Origin: Myxococcus fulvus
Lineage (GTDB): Bacteria; Myxococcota; Myxococcia; Myxococcales; Myxococcaceae
Length of the DNA: 64,000 nucleotides
NCBI RefSeq assembly: GCF_900111765.1
Contig: NZ_FOIB01000010.1
Span: 355,982 to 419,981 of the forward strand
Reading direction: 5' to 3'
Position numbers and translations under genes: made by a program
Shown here: positions 9,287-17,249 of the stretch, one piece after another
Position numbering within the stretch: the stretch's first letter is position 1
Layout of the letters: every line of letters starts with the position of its first letter
The notes under the pieces: generated by a model
Seen by the model: the letters and a program-made list of their open reading frames with translations, nothing else
The model's database searches: none
Told to the model about the DNA's origin: nothing

Positions 9287-9768
9287 GAGGGGGGCCTCCC
9301 GGCGAGCGCGTGGGCGTGCCGGTGGAAGTCTGCGAGCCGGTTGACGACGGTGCGACGGGAGATTCCGAGGAGCTGGGCCACCTCTTCCTGCGTCATGCCG
9401 TCGGCGAGGTGGAGCCAGGCGACCTCGGCCACCTTGGGGGGCGCGGTGGTGATGAGGCGGCGGGCGAGGTCCCGGTCCTCCAGCAGGCGCTCGCTGTCGA
9501 CGCCGGGCACGTCGGGCAGCTCCTCCACGGGCACCGCGCGGCGGCGCCTGTCTCGGGCCTGGTTGAGGCAGTAGTTGGTGGCCACGCGGTAGATCCACGC
9601 GAGGGCGTGTTGCGAATCCGGGGCGCGGTCCAGCTGGCGGTGCAGCCGGAGGAAGGTCTCCTGCGCCGCGTCGGCCGCGGCGGCGTCATCGCCCAGGATC
9701 TGGCGACAGCGGGCGTACAGGGAGGGCCCGTAGGTGCGGTACAGCGTGTGGAGACGGTCTTCGGACAT
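9283..9768 (-). CDS. ECF-type RNA polymerase sigma factor
   Basis: 161 residues, a normal ECF length. The ATG at 9768 (MSEDRLHTLY) was preferred to an upstream in-frame start at 9924, because the extra residues are Gly/Pro/Arg-rich and unlike region 2. Sigma region 2 covers about 10-75 (DAAQETFLRLHRQL, IYRVATNYCLNQARD). Region 4 covers about 105-150 (MTQEEVAQLLGISRRTVVNRL, a helix-turn-helix). It is the first gene of the sigma/anti-sigma/caspase operon, so it probably drives its own operon in response to envelope or stress signals. The region between it and the divergent dioxygenase gene is about 98 bp and probably holds promoters for both; no ECF promoter motif was confidently seen. Confidence 0.92.
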   Translation of the reverse strand: MSEDRLHTLYRTYGPSLYARCRQILGDDAAAADAAQETFLRLHRQLDRAPDSQHALAWIYRVATNYCLNQARDRRRRAVPVEELPDVPGVDSERLLEDRDLARRLITTAPPKVAEVAWLHLADGMTQEEVAQLLGISRRTVVNRLADFHRHAHALAGRPPS

Positions 9769-9866
9769 GGTGGTTTCGCGTTCCGGCCCCCTTACCAACA
9801 CCGGGGGTGGGCGGATTGCGCAAGGGCCCCTCCGGACGCGGCCGGTGTGGTACCACGGGGTCGCCC

Positions 9867-10745
9867 ATGGCCCTCCCCCCCCGTCGAGGCCCCTCGCTGG
9901 CGCACAAGGCCCGCCAGCGCACACCCGGCCACCACTACAACGCGAGCTTCCTGTCCGCCCCGGACAAGGAGGCCATCCTGACCTGGCTGGGAGGGCTGCA
10001 CCCGTTGTGGGAGGAGCGCTTCTCGAAGCACTTCCCGCCTCCTCCGGGGCAGCAGCAGCGGCGGCTGCTCCGGCCGGTGTACTGGCTGGGCAACTGGCAG
10101 TTCGCGTGTCTGGACTACTACCGGCCGCCCAAGGGCGTCTGGAACCGGTGCGTGAAGGCGGAGCCGTTCCCGGAGGTGCTCCAGCGGCAGGTGACGAAAA
10201 TCGAAGAGCTCGCGCGGCGCATGTTCCGGGGGCCGGACATGCCCAAGGGCTGGCACCTCAACACGTGTCTGGTGAACTTCTACGGCAACCGGCTGGAGGA
10301 GGACCGCTGGGTGGACACGGCGCGGGTGGGGGAGCACAAGGACTTCGAGCCCGGCCCGGTGGCGTCGCTGTCCTTCGGCGAGCGGGCGCTCATCCAGTTC
10401 GTGACGTCCTCGCGGCCCGGTGAGCGGGACGCGGTGGTGCTGGAGCAGTGGCTGGACGACGGCTCTCTGGAGCTGTTCGGCGGGACGCGGTGGAAGGAGG
10501 AGACGTTCCACCGGGTGCAGCGGGTGGACACGCGCGCGGGGCACGACCTGGCGCCGAAGCTGCCGGACTTCCGCACGCGCCGCATCAACCTGACGTTCCG
10601 CTACGTGCCGGACGAGCACGTGACGCCGTTCTTCAAGCTGTCACCCGAGGCGCGCGAGGACGTGCGCGGGTACATGCGCACGCTGGCCGAGGGCAGCGCG
10701 TTCTTCCGCGCGGAGCTGGCGCGCGAGCAGGCCGCCACGCCCTGA
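9867..10745 (+). CDS. AlkB-like 2-oxoglutarate/Fe(II) dioxygenase
   Basis: 292 residues from the ATG at 9867; a start at 9807 would add unconvincing residues. The iron ligands are visible as HKD (GEHKDFEPGP, near 158) and a His in EETFHRVQRV (near 213). The 2-oxoglutarate-binding RRINLTFRYV (near 235) matches the RxNLTFR element of AlkB proteins. AlkB enzymes remove alkyl lesions from nucleic acids by oxidation; some homologues act on RNA or protein, and the sequence does not say which applies here. It diverges from the sigma-factor operon and converges on the helicase gene, with a repeat array between. Confidence 0.85.
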   Translation: MALPPRRGPSLAHKARQRTPGHHYNASFLSAPDKEAILTWLGGLHPLWEERFSKHFPPPPGQQQRRLLRPVYWLGNWQFACLDYYRPPKGVWNRCVKAEPFPEVLQRQVTKIEELARRMFRGPDMPKGWHLNTCLVNFYGNRLEEDRWVDTARVGEHKDFEPGPVASLSFGERALIQFVTSSRPGERDAVVLEQWLDDGSLELFGGTRWKEETFHRVQRVDTRAGHDLAPKLPDFRTRRINLTFRYVPDEHVTPFFKLSPEAREDVRGYMRTLAEGSAFFRAELAREQAATP

Positions 10746-10803
10746 AGGCCGTGCCCCGTCGAAGCCGCGGGTGCGCGGAGGGCGCGCCGCCTCCGCGCGG
10801 CAG

Positions 10804-10962
10804 GACGAGCGCCACGCGGGAGCGCCCGGGGGCTCCGAGGGCCACCCGCGCCGGAGGGCGAGCGCCACGCGGGAGCGCCTGGGGGCTCCGAGGGCCACCC
10901 GCGCCGGAGGACGAGCGCCACGCGGGAGCGCCTGGGGGCTCCGAGGGCCACCCGTGCCGGAG
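10804..10962. repeat. Three tandem 53-bp repeats between convergent genes
   Basis: Units are 10804-10856, 10857-10909 and 10910-10962, abutting with no spacer and differing at only a few positions. Each contains GGAGC and GCTCC arms around an 8-nt loop, so each can fold as a small hairpin. The length is not a multiple of three. The array sits in the 252-bp gap between the dioxygenase (+) and helicase (-) stops, so it is in the 3' region of both transcripts. It may be a strain-variable minisatellite or a transcription-end element; the function is unknown. Confidence 0.9.
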
Positions 10963-10997
10963 CGGCGAAGGGGGGCACGCTCGAGCGGTGGTGCTGC

Positions 10998-12248
10998 TCA
11001 GCGCGGCCTGCGCTTGCCGTGGGTCCGGGCGTGCCGACCCTGCGCCTTGCCGGGGGCCGCGCCCGAGTCCTTCTGCGCGGGACCGGGGTCCTTCTGGGAC
11101 GCGAGGAAGCGCGTCCACGCCTCCTGGAACACGGGGTCCTCGCGCGGCACGGGGACGCGGGGAATCTGTCCGCGCATGATGCGCTCGATCTCCGCCACCA
11201 CATGCTTGTCCCGCGATGTGGCGAAGGTGGACGCGACGCCGCTGGCCTGCGCGCGCGCCGTGCGGCCGATGCGGTGCACGTAGTCCTCGGGCGAGTGTGG
11301 CAGGTCGTAGTTGATGACCTGTCCCACGTCCTCCACGTCCAGGCCGCGCGCGGCGATGTCCGTCGCCACCAGACACCGGTACGTCCCCTCGCGAAAGCCC
11401 TCGAGCGCCTGACGCCGCTGGTTCTGCGTCCGGTCCGCGTGCAGCACCGCGCTCTTGTGTCCCTCGCGCTGGAGCAGCCGCAGCACCTTGTCCGCGCGCT
11501 CCTTCGACTTGGCGAAGACGAGCGCCGTCGAGTCACTCTCCGCGAGCAACGTGAGCAGCAGCGCCGACTTCTCCTCCGGCTTCACGATGTAGAGCCGCTG
11601 CTCGGCTCGCTCGGCGGGGGTCCCGCTGCGCGTCACCTCCACGCGCACCGGCTTGTACAGTCGCTCCCGCGCGAACCGCCCCACGTCCGGCCCGAGCGTC
11701 GCGGAGAACAGCAGCGTCTGCCGCTTGCGAGGCAGCTCGGCGAGGATGCGCTCCAACTGGGGCAAGAAGCCCATGTCGAGCATCCGGTCCGCCTCGTCGA
11801 GCACCAGCCCCTCCATCCGGTACAGGCTCACCGAGCCCGACTCCAGCAGGTCCACCAGCCGGCCCGGCGTGGCGAGCACGAACGTGGGATGGGCCTTCAA
11901 GGCCTCCACCTGCGCGGACATGTCCTCGCCGCCGATGACCACGGTGTGCGTCAGGCCGCGCGCCTCGGCGAAGACGCCCAGGGGCTCGGCGATCTGCCGC
12001 ACCAGCTCCCGCGTGGGCGCGAGCACCAGGCCCAGCGAGCCCTTCCTGCCCGCGAAGCGCTCGACGAGGGGGAGCACATAGGCGGCCGTCTTGCCGGTGC
12101 CCGTGGCCGCGCAGCCGATGACGTCCTTGCCCGCGAGCGCGGGCGGGATGGCCTGGACCTGGATGGGGGTGGGCTGGGTGAAGCGCACCCGGCGCAGCGC
12201 GCCGAGCGTTTCCGGCGACAACCCGAGCCGTTCGAAGGAATCACTCAC
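10998..12248 (-). CDS. DEAD-box RNA helicase (RhlE/DeaD-like)
   Basis: 416 residues from a GTG at 12248. All helicase motifs are present in order: Q motif (FERLGLSPETL and TQPTPIQ), I (ATGTGKT), Ia (APTRELVRQI), Ib (TPGRL), II (DEAD), III (SAT), IV (ALVFAKSK), V (ATDIAARGLD) and VI (HRIGRTARA). It uses ATP to remodel RNA, as in ribosome assembly or mRNA decay. The last 40 residues are basic and low in complexity (QKDPGPAQKDSG, then KAQGRHARTHGKRRPR), a typical RNA-binding tail. The exact subfamily cannot be fixed by eye. Confidence 0.93.
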   Translation of the reverse strand: MSDSFERLGLSPETLGALRRVRFTQPTPIQVQAIPPALAGKDVIGCAATGTGKTAAYVLPLVERFAGRKGSLGLVLAPTRELVRQIAEPLGVFAEARGLTHTVVIGGEDMSAQVEALKAHPTFVLATPGRLVDLLESGSVSLYRMEGLVLDEADRMLDMGFLPQLERILAELPRKRQTLLFSATLGPDVGRFARERLYKPVRVEVTRSGTPAERAEQRLYIVKPEEKSALLLTLLAESDSTALVFAKSKERADKVLRLLQREGHKSAVLHADRTQNQRRQALEGFREGTYRCLVATDIAARGLDVEDVGQVINYDLPHSPEDYVHRIGRTARAQASGVASTFATSRDKHVVAEIERIMRGQIPRVPVPREDPVFQEAWTRFLASQKDPGPAQKDSGAAPGKAQGRHARTHGKRRPR

Positions 12249-12307
12249 GACCTGGGGGGTATCACGGCGTCGGGCCCCGTGGGAAAGGGCCTGACGCCGG
12301 CACTGTC

Positions 12308-13213
12308 CTATGGCGTGTCGCGCGGCTTCCGGGCCCAGGGCTCCACGGCCTTGAGGATGCTCTTCACCCGCTCGGCGGGCTTGCCGGCGTCCCTCAGTCG
12401 CTTGCCCAGCGCGTCCAGGTGGGGCACGGCGCGCTCGGTGAGGGCGACCAGCGCGGCGGCCACGTCACAGGTGTCCGCGGCGTCGTCCATGCAGATGACC
12501 CGGTCATCCAGGACGATGCGCCAGATCTCCTCGCAATAGCCCCGGCGGCGCTGGTCCGGGATGAGGAAGAACGGATGGAACGTCCGCTCCAGCCGCTTCA
12601 CCGTCTGGTAGATGGGCTGGTTGTCCTTCATCGAGTCGCCGATGAGCTTCGTCACGTGGCGCGCCGCCACCTCCTCGAAGGGTGGCTCGTCGCCCGTCAT
12701 GAAGAAGTAGCCCTTCTTGCCGCGCTTCTCGAAGCAGTCCATCGCCGTGTGCTCGGCGGCGAAGTACATGCCCAGCTCGTAGGACTCGGAGGGATTCGGA
12801 CCGCCGCCGCGCTCCAGGAACATCCACGTGAGCCACTGGTCCATCTGCTGCTCGGAGGACTCGAACTGGCCGACCTGGAGCGGGGCCCTGTCGTAGTCCG
12901 CGTCACCCACGGCCATGAAGAGCACCTGCGGGTCCGTGATGCCCGCGTCCATGAGGTCCTTCATGAACGAGGGGAACGTCTTGCGCGCCAGGATTTCGGG
13001 GATGTTGCCCATGGAGCCCGTCACGTCGAGCGACATGACGACGGCGAGCGAGTTCGGGTGGGCCGCGCTGTCCCGGCTCTCGCGGAGCTTCACCCCGAAT
13101 GGGTCCATCCTGGGATGACAGGCGCGCTGCTTGAACACCTCTTGCGGCGGCAGCTCGCTGCGAGCCTCCGTCATCGCCCTGTGCGCTTCGTGACTGTAGG
13201 ACCCGTACCCCAT
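12308..13213 (-). CDS. vWA-domain protein, paralogue 1
   Basis: 301 residues from the ATG at 13213, with GAGGGGG upstream. The protein opens MGYGSYS and is clearly paralogous to the vWA gene two places upstream. A von Willebrand A fold is visible: LDVTGSMGNIPE forms a metal-ion site variant (D-x-T-G-S), with further vWA strands at VLFMAVGDADYDRAPLQ and KGYFFMTGDEPPFEEV. There is no signal peptide, so it is cytoplasmic. It is last in an operon of a pseudokinase, a vWA protein and an adenylosuccinate synthetase-like enzyme, 73 nt after the enzyme's stop. vWA proteins of this kind usually act as adaptors that assemble partners through a bound divalent metal. Its specific role is unknown. Confidence 0.85.
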   Translation of the reverse strand: MGYGSYSHEAHRAMTEARSELPPQEVFKQRACHPRMDPFGVKLRESRDSAAHPNSLAVVMSLDVTGSMGNIPEILARKTFPSFMKDLMDAGITDPQVLFMAVGDADYDRAPLQVGQFESSEQQMDQWLTWMFLERGGGPNPSESYELGMYFAAEHTAMDCFEKRGKKGYFFMTGDEPPFEEVAARHVTKLIGDSMKDNQPIYQTVKRLERTFHPFFLIPDQRRRGYCEEIWRIVLDDRVICMDDAADTCDVAAALVALTERAVPHLDALGKRLRDAGKPAERVKSILKAVEPWARKPRDTP

Positions 13214-13286
13214 GTTGGCTTGACCCCCTCGTGCGTGACACCGCGTCCCGCGGCACGGCGACGCTAGCGCGGAGGCGAGGGTGACG

Positions 13287-14675
13287 TCAGCCTCGGGGCT
13301 GCTTGTCCCCGGCCGTCGGCCCCCGGGACGCCACGGTGACGCGCGCACCCAGGGCGGCTTCCACCCAGCCGAGGAAGCGCTCGACGCGGACCTCCGGGTC
13401 CTCACCCAACTCCAGGGTCCTCGGCTCGGGCATGCAACGCGACAGGGCCTGAGTCAGGCGCGCCTGCCAGTCGAGGTCCCGCTCGGAGCGGCTGGGACGC
13501 AGCGCGGTGATGCGCTCGGCGCCCGGTGCCTCACGAACCAGGGGCTCGTCGGAGCCGTGCCGCCCGAGCGCGGCCCGATACGCGTCACACACCGGCCAGC
13601 GCGACGTCAGCCGGTCCAGGTGCGTCACCGCGAGCGCATCCACGCCGCCGCACACGTCGAGCGCATAGCGGCCGAGCACCGCGTCGAAGGCACCCACGCG
13701 AAAGCCGCCCTGCCAGCCGTCGGCGACGTTGTGGGGCTCGGGGAGCGAGGGCGCAAGGCTCGCGTCCTCGGTGGGGAGCGGGCCCTCGCCGTGGCGCGTG
13801 GCGTAGGCGCGCAGCACGCCCAACCGGTGCACCTCGCCCTCGAAGCCATGCTCGCGCAGCAGCGCCAACGCGGGCTCGAAGGTGCACGTGCTCCATGTGG
13901 TGTGGGGATGGAATCCGCGCCACTCGTCCAGCAACACGCCCTGCGCGCCCTCGAAGAGCGTGGTGCCCGCGCGAAGCCGGCGCCCGAGCCATTCGTCGAC
14001 GACCACGCGCTCGAGAGGCTCGATGGTTCCCACGGCCTCCGCCCAACGCGCACTCACGCCGGAGTCCTCCAACATCGCCCGCTCCGGCGCGGCGTCGACG
14101 AGGCCCTCGGTGACGCGCAGCACCTCCGCCAGCTCCGTCCGCAAGCGCTCCTGTGCCGCGCGGGCCTTGCGCACGAGTCCCCCCGCGTCCCGCAGGTCTC
14201 CCGCGAGCACGGTGTCCTGGGGATGCGCGAGCGCATCGCGCACCGTCTCGCCCACGCCCACGCCGCAGGTGCCGTGTCGCGCGGCGCCGCGAGCCAGCTC
14301 CCGCAGTCTCCCCGCCGCTTGATGGAACGGCGTGATGACGCGCGCCCGCTCGCTCACCGTCACGCGCGACAGGGCATCCGGGACACCGCGCTCGGCGAGG
14401 TAGCGCGCCTCCACGCGCAGGGCCAGCGGATGGAAGACGGTGGAGTGCGCCAGGTGCGTCCACACGTCGGGGACGAAGGTGCCCGCGCCGAACTGGGAGA
14501 AGGTGTGGTGTCGCCCGTCCTCGGTGACGACGTTGTGCCCCGCCTGCGCGCCGCCGTTGAAGCGCACGACGAGCCGCGCGTCGTGACGACGTGTCAGCCA
14601 GTCCGTGAGGGTGCCCTTGCCCGCGTCGCCGAAGCCCAGGTCGACGACGATGTGGGCCGCGCGCGAGGCGCTCAT
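13287..14675 (-). CDS. Divergent adenylosuccinate synthetase-like enzyme
   Basis: 462 residues from the ATG at 14675, which overlaps the upstream vWA stop by 4 nt. It covers the whole AdSS fold: GFGDAGKGTLTDWL (canonical GDEGKG with Glu changed to Ala), QAGHNVV (active-site His), LFEGAQGVLLD, GEGPLPTED and ALAVTHLDRL (canonical TKLD). The Asp and His of the GTP-dependent phosphoryl-transfer step appear kept. The Thr/Gly/Arg-rich IMP loop reads GTCGVGVGE, the Arg-rich aspartate loop reads GGFRVGAFD, and the guanine-binding TKLD has His for Lys. A housekeeping PurA would be expected to keep these. The enzyme may therefore join a different purine-like substrate or amino acid, or act as a sensor. 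Its place between two vWA genes also argues against a plain purine role. Residue comparisons were made by hand. Confidence 0.8.
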   Translation of the reverse strand: MSASRAAHIVVDLGFGDAGKGTLTDWLTRRHDARLVVRFNGGAQAGHNVVTEDGRHHTFSQFGAGTFVPDVWTHLAHSTVFHPLALRVEARYLAERGVPDALSRVTVSERARVITPFHQAAGRLRELARGAARHGTCGVGVGETVRDALAHPQDTVLAGDLRDAGGLVRKARAAQERLRTELAEVLRVTEGLVDAAPERAMLEDSGVSARWAEAVGTIEPLERVVVDEWLGRRLRAGTTLFEGAQGVLLDEWRGFHPHTTWSTCTFEPALALLREHGFEGEVHRLGVLRAYATRHGEGPLPTEDASLAPSLPEPHNVADGWQGGFRVGAFDAVLGRYALDVCGGVDALAVTHLDRLTSRWPVCDAYRAALGRHGSDEPLVREAPGAERITALRPSRSERDLDWQARLTQALSRCMPEPRTLELGEDPEVRVERFLGWVEAALGARVTVASRGPTAGDKQPRG

Positions 14676-15664
14676 CGACCGTCGCGAGGGACGATGCGCT
14701 GGTGGCCGGAGCTGGCGTCGTCGAAAGGCAACGGCTCGTCCTCCAGCCGGGGCCTCGGCGTGCCGTCGCGTCCCAGCGTGGCGGCGAAGGGCGTGAGCGC
14801 GCGGATGACGGCGCCGCGTCGGGACCTGTCCCGGCCCCCGCGCTCCAGGTGGCGGGCCAGCGCGTCGATGTCCGCGATGGCGCCCTCGCACAGGCCGACG
14901 AGACTGGAGGTCACGTCCACGCAGTCTCCGGGTTCCTCCAGGCAGATGACGCGGTCCCCGAGCAGCTCGCGCCAGTACCGCTCGCAGTTCCGGCGCCGGG
15001 CCAGGTCGGGGATGAGGAAGAACGGCTCGAAGGCGCGCTGGAGTTCGTCCACCACCTGCTGCACGGGCAGGTCCTTCTCCAGCCCGTCTCCCATGAGCGA
15101 GGCCACCTGCGTGTGCGAGACGAACGGGTAGGGACGCTCGTCACCCGTCATGAAGAAGTAGCCCCGGCGGTTGCGCTTGCGGAAGCAGTCCAGGTCCGTG
15201 TGGCGCGCGGCGAAGTACATGGCCAGCTCATACGACTCGTGGCCCGGCGTGCCTCCGCCGCCCTCCAGGAAGGACGACGTCAGCCACTGGTCCATCTGCC
15301 GCTCGTTGGACTCGAACTGGCCCACCTGCAGCGGCGCGCGGTCGCTGTTCGCGTCGCCCACCGCCATGAAGAGCACCTGCGAGTCCGTCACGCCCACGTC
15401 CAGGAGCGCCCGCATGAAGCTGGGCAGCCCGCGCCGCGCCAGCAGCTCCGGGATGTCGCCCATGGAGCCGGTGACATCGAGCGCGAAGACGATGCCCAGC
15501 GAGGACGGATGCTCCTCGCTGTCCCGACTCTCGCGCCAGTTCACCCCGCGCGGGTCCATCAACGGATGGCAGCGCTCCTGCCGGAAGAGGACCTGTCGGG
15601 ACAGGGTCCCCCGGGCCTGGATGAGCGCCTCGTGCGCCTGGCTGCTGTAGCTCCCGTAACCCAT
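14672..15664 (-). CDS. vWA-domain protein, paralogue 2
   Basis: 330 residues from the ATG at 15664, with AAGGAGAG about 7 nt upstream. It shares the MGYGSYS opening, the LDVTGSMGDIPE metal site, VLFMAVGDANSDRAPLQ and GYFFMTGDERPY with the downstream paralogue, so the pair arose by duplication within the operon. This copy has an extra C-terminal 30 residues rich in Pro, Asp and Ser. It lies 38 nt after the pseudokinase stop and overlaps the AdSS-like start by 4 nt, implying coupled translation of kinase-fold, vWA and enzyme subunits. It is cytoplasmic and has no catalytic motif. A scaffold role is inferred from vWA-family behaviour. Confidence 0.85.
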   Translation of the reverse strand: MGYGSYSSQAHEALIQARGTLSRQVLFRQERCHPLMDPRGVNWRESRDSEEHPSSLGIVFALDVTGSMGDIPELLARRGLPSFMRALLDVGVTDSQVLFMAVGDANSDRAPLQVGQFESNERQMDQWLTSSFLEGGGGTPGHESYELAMYFAARHTDLDCFRKRNRRGYFFMTGDERPYPFVSHTQVASLMGDGLEKDLPVQQVVDELQRAFEPFFLIPDLARRRNCERYWRELLGDRVICLEEPGDCVDVTSSLVGLCEGAIADIDALARHLERGGRDRSRRGAVIRALTPFAATLGRDGTPRPRLEDEPLPFDDASSGHQRIVPRDGR

Positions 15665-15702
15665 CGCTCGACTCTCCTTCCACGCGAGGCGTTCCGCCGC
15701 GC

Positions 15703-16722
15703 TCAACGCCACCCGGGCAGGGTGAAGGGAACGAAGCGCGGAGGCCCGAAGGCCTCGAGCGCCGCCCGTGACACCGCTTCCTTCACGCTCCACGCATCGA
15801 CGACCTCACCGCGCTGGAGCCGGGCCTGCTCACGCAGCAGCACGAAGAGCGGTGGCGGCACGTTCGAGGGAACCAGGCCCGTCGCCGCCGTTCCACCGAG
15901 CACCCAGGCGACAGAGCGCGCGAGCATGGCCAGGTCCGTGGCGGGCGAGGGCGTGGCGCCGTCCAGCAGCTCCTCCGGGTAGAAGTCCGGGTGGGTCACG
16001 CTGGAGGACGGCAGGGCCAGGGTCGAGTGGTACTGCGTGGCATTGGACCAGCCCACCAGCATCACGCCATGGTCCCTGGGGTGCACGAGCAGGTGGGGCG
16101 GCAGCACCGCGCCGTGGACGTAGCCCGCGCGGTGCACGAAGCCGAGCAGCTCCAGCGCGCGCTTCCACATCCACACCGCCGCGCGCGGGTCGATGCCCTC
16201 CGGATACACCTGGCGCAGCTCCGTCAGCGAGTGCTGGAAGCCGCTCATCCAGCGATAGACGGCCGCCGCGCGCGACGTGCCCACCGGGTCCTTCAGCTTT
16301 CCCCGGGCCACGGGTTGGGGGAGCAGCCGCGTGAAGTGCTCGGCGCCCTGGGCGCTGGAGCCCTGGAACTCCTCGAGGATTTCGTACTCCCGGGCGACCA
16401 GGTCCCCGTCCGACAACGCGCGGGCGACCTTCAGCACCACCATCTCCGTGATGCGCGAGTCGCGCCGCGCGAGGAACACGTCGCAGCTGTCCCCCTGGCC
16501 CAGGCGACCGAGCACCACGTAGCGCGTGCCCGCGACGGTGACGCGAGGCCGATCCGGCGCGAAGGGCGGGTCGTCCGCGGGACGCGCGGGCTTGGGCCAG
16601 ACGGCCACGCCCCTGGCGGACACCATCGCGCCGCAGTAGGCGCAGCTGAGGATTCCATTCGCCGAGGCGGGGGGCGGTAGGTTCGCGCCGCAGCCCGGAC
16701 ACTTCAGAAGTTGTAGTTCCAT
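15703..16722 (-). CDS. Zinc-ribbon pseudokinase, first gene of vWA/AdSS-like operon
   Basis: 339 residues from the ATG at 16722, preceded by GAGGGGG. The N-terminus is a zinc ribbon (CPGCG near 9, CAYCG near 27). From about residue 62 it follows the protein kinase fold: GRLGQGDSCDVFLARR (Gly loop), VVLKVAR (ATP-anchoring Lys) and a Glu-rich helix C. The catalytic loop reads VHGAVLPPHLLV in place of HRDxxxxN, and the DFG position reads VGW. The catalytic Asp, the Asn and the DFG Asp are therefore missing, so it is probably a pseudokinase that binds nucleotide or partners. Kinase-fold plus vWA pairs occur in tellurite-resistance (TerY-P) type systems, but no PP2C phosphatase or Ter gene is seen here. 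Confidence 0.82.
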   Translation of the reverse strand: MELQLLKCPGCGANLPPPASANGILSCAYCGAMVSARGVAVWPKPARPADDPPFAPDRPRVTVAGTRYVVLGRLGQGDSCDVFLARRDSRITEMVVLKVARALSDGDLVAREYEILEEFQGSSAQGAEHFTRLLPQPVARGKLKDPVGTSRAAAVYRWMSGFQHSLTELRQVYPEGIDPRAAVWMWKRALELLGFVHRAGYVHGAVLPPHLLVHPRDHGVMLVGWSNATQYHSTLALPSSSVTHPDFYPEELLDGATPSPATDLAMLARSVAWVLGGTAATGLVPSNVPPPLFVLLREQARLQRGEVVDAWSVKEAVSRAALEAFGPPRFVPFTLPGWR

Positions 16723-16775
16723 CCGACCCCCTCATGCGATGCGGGGACAGCATACCGTGCCCGCAGGAAACCCGA

Positions 16776-17249
16776 ATGACTCCCGTTGCCCCCGTGCTGC
16801 CCGTGGTGCTCGACACCAATGTCGTCCTGGACCTCTACGTGTTCGAGGACCCGGCCCTTCGTGAGCTGCACCAGGCCCTGAAGGATGGACGACTGGTGGC
16901 CTGGGCCGAGGACGCGACGCTGGCGGAGCTGGGCTACGTGCTCGCCTCGCGCCACTTCCTGCCGGGCCGGGCCCAGGACGCGCGCGGCACGGCGCTCGCG
17001 CGCTATCGCGAGCACGTGAGGGTGTTGCCGGCGGGGGAGGGGAGCGCGGCGCTGGAGCTGCCCCGCTGCAGGGACCGTGACGACCAGAAGTTCCTCGTCC
17101 TGGCCGCGCGGGCCGGGGCGTCGTGGCTGGTGAGCAAGGACAAGCGCGTGCTGTCCATGGCGGACCGGCACGGGATGCCCTTCCTCATCCTCACGCCCCG
17201 GCAGGCGGTGGCGCGACTGGCCGCTCAGGCGTTGGAGGCGGGGCGGTAG
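16776..17249 (+). CDS. PIN-domain ribonuclease-like protein (toxin-type)
   Basis: 157 residues from the ATG at 16776, with a purine-rich AGGAAA upstream. The four acidic PIN residues are visible: VLDTNVVLDL, TLAELGYV, DRDDQKFL and VSKDKRV. It fits the COG1569 type of PIN protein, metal-dependent endoribonucleases often found as the toxin half of toxin-antitoxin pairs. No small antitoxin gene is visible on either side; upstream, 53 bp away, is the divergent pseudokinase operon. Its 3' end overlaps the convergent glycan-binding protein gene by 25 bp. A solitary housekeeping or orphan-toxin role is possible. Confidence 0.82.
   Translation: MTPVAPVLPVVLDTNVVLDLYVFEDPALRELHQALKDGRLVAWAEDATLAELGYVLASRHFLPGRAQDARGTALARYREHVRVLPAGEGSAALELPRCRDRDDQKFLVLAARAGASWLVSKDKRVLSMADRHGMPFLILTPRQAVARLAAQALEAGR

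Noticed and set aside
10804..10962. CRISPR array
   Set aside because: The three 53-bp units abut directly with no spacers and no cas gene is nearby.
13287..14675. Phage-type PurZ (2-aminoadenine pathway)
   Set aside because: Altered loops alone do not show this activity, and no accompanying phage, PurZ-partner or DNA polymerase gene is present.
13281..15131. Open frame of 616 codons on the plus strand across the AdSS-like and vWA genes
   Set aside because: It is Arg/Ala/His-rich with no domain and is explained by third-position GC of the real minus-strand genes.
12308..16722. Canonical tellurite-resistance (ter) operon
   Set aside because: vWA and kinase-fold genes are present, but no TerC, TerD-type or PP2C gene is in the operon.
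16776..17249. Complete toxin-antitoxin pair around the PIN-domain gene
   Set aside because: No small antitoxin-like frame was found adjacent on the same strand.
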